This document shows, piece after piece, positions 61,391 through 64,000 of a stretch of 64,000 bases of DNA. Location: contig OX424555.1 of the NCBI GenBank assembly GCA_949152475.1, forward strand, positions 16,572,868-16,636,867, in the 5' to 3' direction. The notes under the pieces were generated by a model. That model was not told where the DNA came from, ran no database searches, and saw nothing but the letters and a program-made list of their open reading frames with translations. The stretch comes from Terebella lapidaria (taxonomy: Eukaryota; Annelida; Polychaeta; Terebellida; Terebellidae). A program made the translations under genes and the position numbers. Position 1 is the stretch's first letter. Every line of letters begins with the position of its first letter.

Positions 61391-62220
61391 CTCCATACTT
61401 TACAAGCTCGATGACAATGGTGTTTGTGAGATTCTTGTATTTTGACAAGACATGACTTAGTATCTCATACGTATGTGTTTGTATCTCATATTTGTGACGT
61501 AGACTTCTCATACATATGTGTTTTTATCTCAAACGTATGACTTAGCATGTCGTAATATGAGTTAGAGAAAACTTAACTTCCTTTTTGTGGCACAAACGTG
61601 GTGCCATACAGTGACATGCCTACTGGTATATACTTGAGATCAGTTAGAAGATTATGCTTGGAATTCATAATGCTAGAATGTACAATTAGGCAATGAATGA
61701 TATCAAAGGGTATGTATGGATCTGTTATAAAACTAAACTGAAAATAACCTTTATTGTATTCATTTCATATGAAAATTTCCGTTTGTTTGAATAGTTTCTT
61801 TATCACTGTGGATTCTCTATAGCTATAAGCAGCTGAGAGACATGTGTCATATGTGTCACACAGTCGGCTATACACAGTATTAGATGCATTGTTGAAACAT
61901 CTTTGAAAAATGACCCCAATGAGCTTTTCAGAATCATCAGGCCCCAACATTCCATACTATAGAAGGAACAAACCGTGGCAGCACTTGAGTGTGACTTTTT
62001 GTGGTTGATCACGTGCGAGTATCTGGGATCTGGTGATCTCCTCATTGGACCATATTTTAGTTGCCGAGTTTGAATTACAGTATTGAACTCAGGAAACCGA
62101 ACATACATGTATTCGATGCATCGACGTGGTGCATGTCTGGACACACAATATACACCTATCCAAAGCGAATATAGGTTTAAAATGATGAACTTGTTGTGGA
62201 ACTAACAAGGTTTATGGTAT

Positions 62221-62478
62221 TTGCCTGTATTGTCGGAAAATTGTATGTCCTATTATATCATTCTGAATGGCATGGCAAAGTGTGGCATCTTACGGTTTCT
62301 ACATTATGTCAATATTAGTTGTAAAGATATTACTTTCATTCTTGTTTGCCAATTTGGAAACCTGAATAACGATGAGATAACGATTATGGGTACTCATGAT
62401 GCGCCGAATATACAAGTGAATGCTATGCTAACCATTCGTGCAATGTATCCCAACGAGGCCACGATTTCGGGGAGATGA
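62221..62478 (+). CDS. Uncertain plus-strand ORF in unit C with partial conservation
   Basis: 85 codons. KCGILRFLHYVNISCKD and ILVCQF align in frame with unit A at about 23350-23430 (CGILQFLHYVDINCEDI, ICQF), with changes that keep the frame. Unit A then has stops. The later part (DEITIMGTHDAPNIQV, LTIRAMYPNEATIS) has a faint beta-strand look but no definite domain. The frame runs into the first G run. Low certainty. Confidence 0.25.
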   Translation: MPVLSENCMSYYIILNGMAKCGILRFLHYVNISCKDITFILVCQFGNLNNDEITIMGTHDAPNIQVNAMLTIRAMYPNEATISGR

Positions 62479-62957
62479 TGGGCGGGGGGGGGGGGGGGGG
62501 TTAGGGGCGGTTTTGCATTGAATGACAGTATCGAGCATTGTCAGAATGTGTGGAACTTTTTGTGTGGAACTTTTGTGTGGAACCACTATGATGAATTTGG
62601 AAACTAGTGGTCATATGCCTTACTTGCAAAATGATTGCAATAGCAACAATCAAAATCTTTAAAAATAAGTTTTATTCAATATTGCCATACGATGCTATGC
62701 TAACCATTCGTGCAATGTATCCCAACGAGGCCACGATTTCGAGGAGATGAGGGGGGGGGGGGGGGGGTTAGGGGCGGTTTTGCATTGAATGACAGTATCG
62801 AGCATTGTCAGAATGTGTGGAACTTTTTGTGTGGAACTTTTGTGTGGAACCACTATGATGAATTTGGAAACTAGTGGTCATATGCTTTACTTGCAAAATG
62901 ATTGCAATAGCAACAATCAAAATCTTTAAAAATATGTTTTATTCAATATTGCCATAC
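62419..62957. repeat. Roughly 270-bp tandem duplication including a G run
   Basis: Two copies (about 62419-62690 and 62691-62957) start AATGCTATGCTAACC / GATGCTATGCTAACC and each contain a 17-bp G run (62484-62500 and 62751-62767), GTGTGGAAC triplets and ATTGCCATACGATG. The copies differ at few positions, so the duplication is recent. Confidence 0.85.
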
Positions 62958-63004
62958 GATGCACCGGAATATGGTTATTTCGCTACATGATGCGGGAAAT
63001 ATGG

Positions 63005-63222
63005 AAATATGGAAATCACAACCAATACAACTACATATAGATTTTGATAACGCCAATAGCAAACGTAAAACACAATATTTTGCAACAGAAACGAAGCCCG
63101 GCCAAGTAGCTTATCCAAGGGCACACTGGTATCATCAGGGGCAGACAGTGTGTGTGTGATATAGTTGTTTCTATTGTACACTTGATGGAATTAGCATACA
63201 ACCGCCCAAGAACCTATGAAAC
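63005..63222 (+). repeat. R2 interspersed repeat, copy d (inverted)
   Basis: Here the conserved frame is on the plus strand and open: QPIQLHIDFDNANSKRK, then ATETKPGQVAYPRAHW and YHQGQTVCV. Its right end abuts a K block. The four copies together show the same frame with mostly substitutions. Confidence 0.55.
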
Positions 63223-64000
63223 TAATTTAGATAAATCATATGGATGCCTGGTCTAATTAGTATCTAAAAATTCTTCTGGTTTGTTCTCTCATGCATTCGG
63301 TCCAGATGCAGCAAAGCAATTCCGCCTTCGCCGGGCCTTAATTTAGCGACCAATCACTTCCAATTACTGCAAGTCGCATGAAGCTCAGGGACAAGTTCGT
63401 ACAGCTTTTACATCGACTACTCCATGGCCACCAAACCATTAGTTAGGGGTATAATAACTAGTTGTACATATACGCTCACGTGTCTGAACCTGCATGAGTG
63501 CCTTTGTCAGTAGCAGCAGAAAAAAAAATATTATTCCAACACCACGGACGCCATGAATAATGAACTTTAGCACGCACGTCAACAAATGTCACTGTCATGG
63601 GTTAATGGAAAGTGTGTTCGTAAAAATGCAAATCAGGCTCAAATTACTCTGTTAACACTGTAGTGGCCTCGGTGTCATTGTCTAGGACAAGAATAATCAT
63701 ACAGACTATCAAAAAAGGGCAATTTTCTCACTTGCCATGTTCGGTGGCAATGTCATTTGTGGGGTTTTCTATTATGGAGCCAACATAGACCTTGGAACAA
63801 TTTTGAGCCTTCATTTGCAGAGAAACTGTCACCTTTGTTTTCCTTGGTAATTGTGGCATAGAAGGTATACAAAATTACTTTTTAGATACTGACATCATGA
63901 CATCCCTACAGATGAATCAATCTTAACATTTTGCTTTTCTATCTGATAAATTATATATTTTGCATTGATATTTAATTGAAAGAGAATTTCACACAGCCGA

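Larger units (their letters stand above)
54130..64000. repeat. Segmental duplication unit C, diverged, runs off the window
   Basis: Same order as A and B but visibly more diverged. Landmarks: M 54420-54700, P 55380-55545, T 57201-57494, T-prime 58159, satellite-bearing element 58200-58755, F 59047-59300 (degenerate), K-N 60840-61390, minisatellite 61445-61560, FPS-like 61800-61950 and K-N 63240-63800. The foldback and the region matching 17.1-21.2 kb are missing. It keeps about 0.8 kb around 60334-61100 (including K) that A and B lack. Confidence 0.75.

Noticed and set aside
1-64000. Retrovirus-like or LTR elements, LINE reverse transcriptase, tRNA, rRNA and CRISPR arrays
   Set aside because: None could be recognised by reading; no reverse-transcriptase or integrase motifs, no paired long terminal repeats and no convincing cloverleaf were seen. 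A tool-based search could still find some.

Overview
The window is AT-rich nuclear DNA from an invertebrate animal, probably marine. The evidence is animal-type DNA transposons (a pogo element with a pipsqueak-like helix-turn-helix and a PHD-like zinc finger, a Tigger element, several small non-autonomous elements), GT-AG splice signals, CpG-decay patterns and dense interspersed and tandem repeats. No ribosome-binding sites or operons are seen, and no compact gene is obvious. I cannot name the phylum with confidence.

The main theme is a decaying segmental-duplication array. Unit A (about 10.7-26.8 kb), unit B (about 40.8-54.1 kb) and the more diverged unit C (about 54.1 kb to the window end) are colinear. 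Between A and B lie extra partial copies of the left part of the unit (about 27.1-40.8 kb). The first 10.7 kb holds older, rearranged copies of some of the same blocks in the opposite orientation. Each unit carries recurring exon-like islands: a two-membrane-segment ORF (four copies, two intact), one or two related exons with splice sites, a K-N module found about nine times, and smaller islands ending at splice donors. Almost every unit has at least one damaged island. The array therefore looks like an expanding and dying family of short membrane-protein genes or exons that I do not recognise.

Mobile DNA decorates the array and dates it. A nearly full-length but broken pogo element (5601-9687, TA target duplication) sits inside the copy-1 version of one of these exons. 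A 5'-complete, 3'-truncated Tigger (from 28528) cuts a K-N module. A 3.3-kb element (36946-40231) has 80-bp inverted repeats beginning CACGGTG and a 5-bp target duplication, as in the Transib/RAG group, and carries thirteen 147-bp tandem repeats. Unit A alone carries a small inverted-repeat element swollen by a 134-bp satellite. A and B share a 1.06-kb pogo-like element, and B has a TTAA-flanked small element and a 27-bp-arm perfect palindrome.

One possible host gene lies outside the duplicated islands: a 60-codon ORF with a 55-nt GT-AG intron at 4274-4508. No rRNA, tRNA, CRISPR, LTR element or virus-derived gene was recognised by eye.
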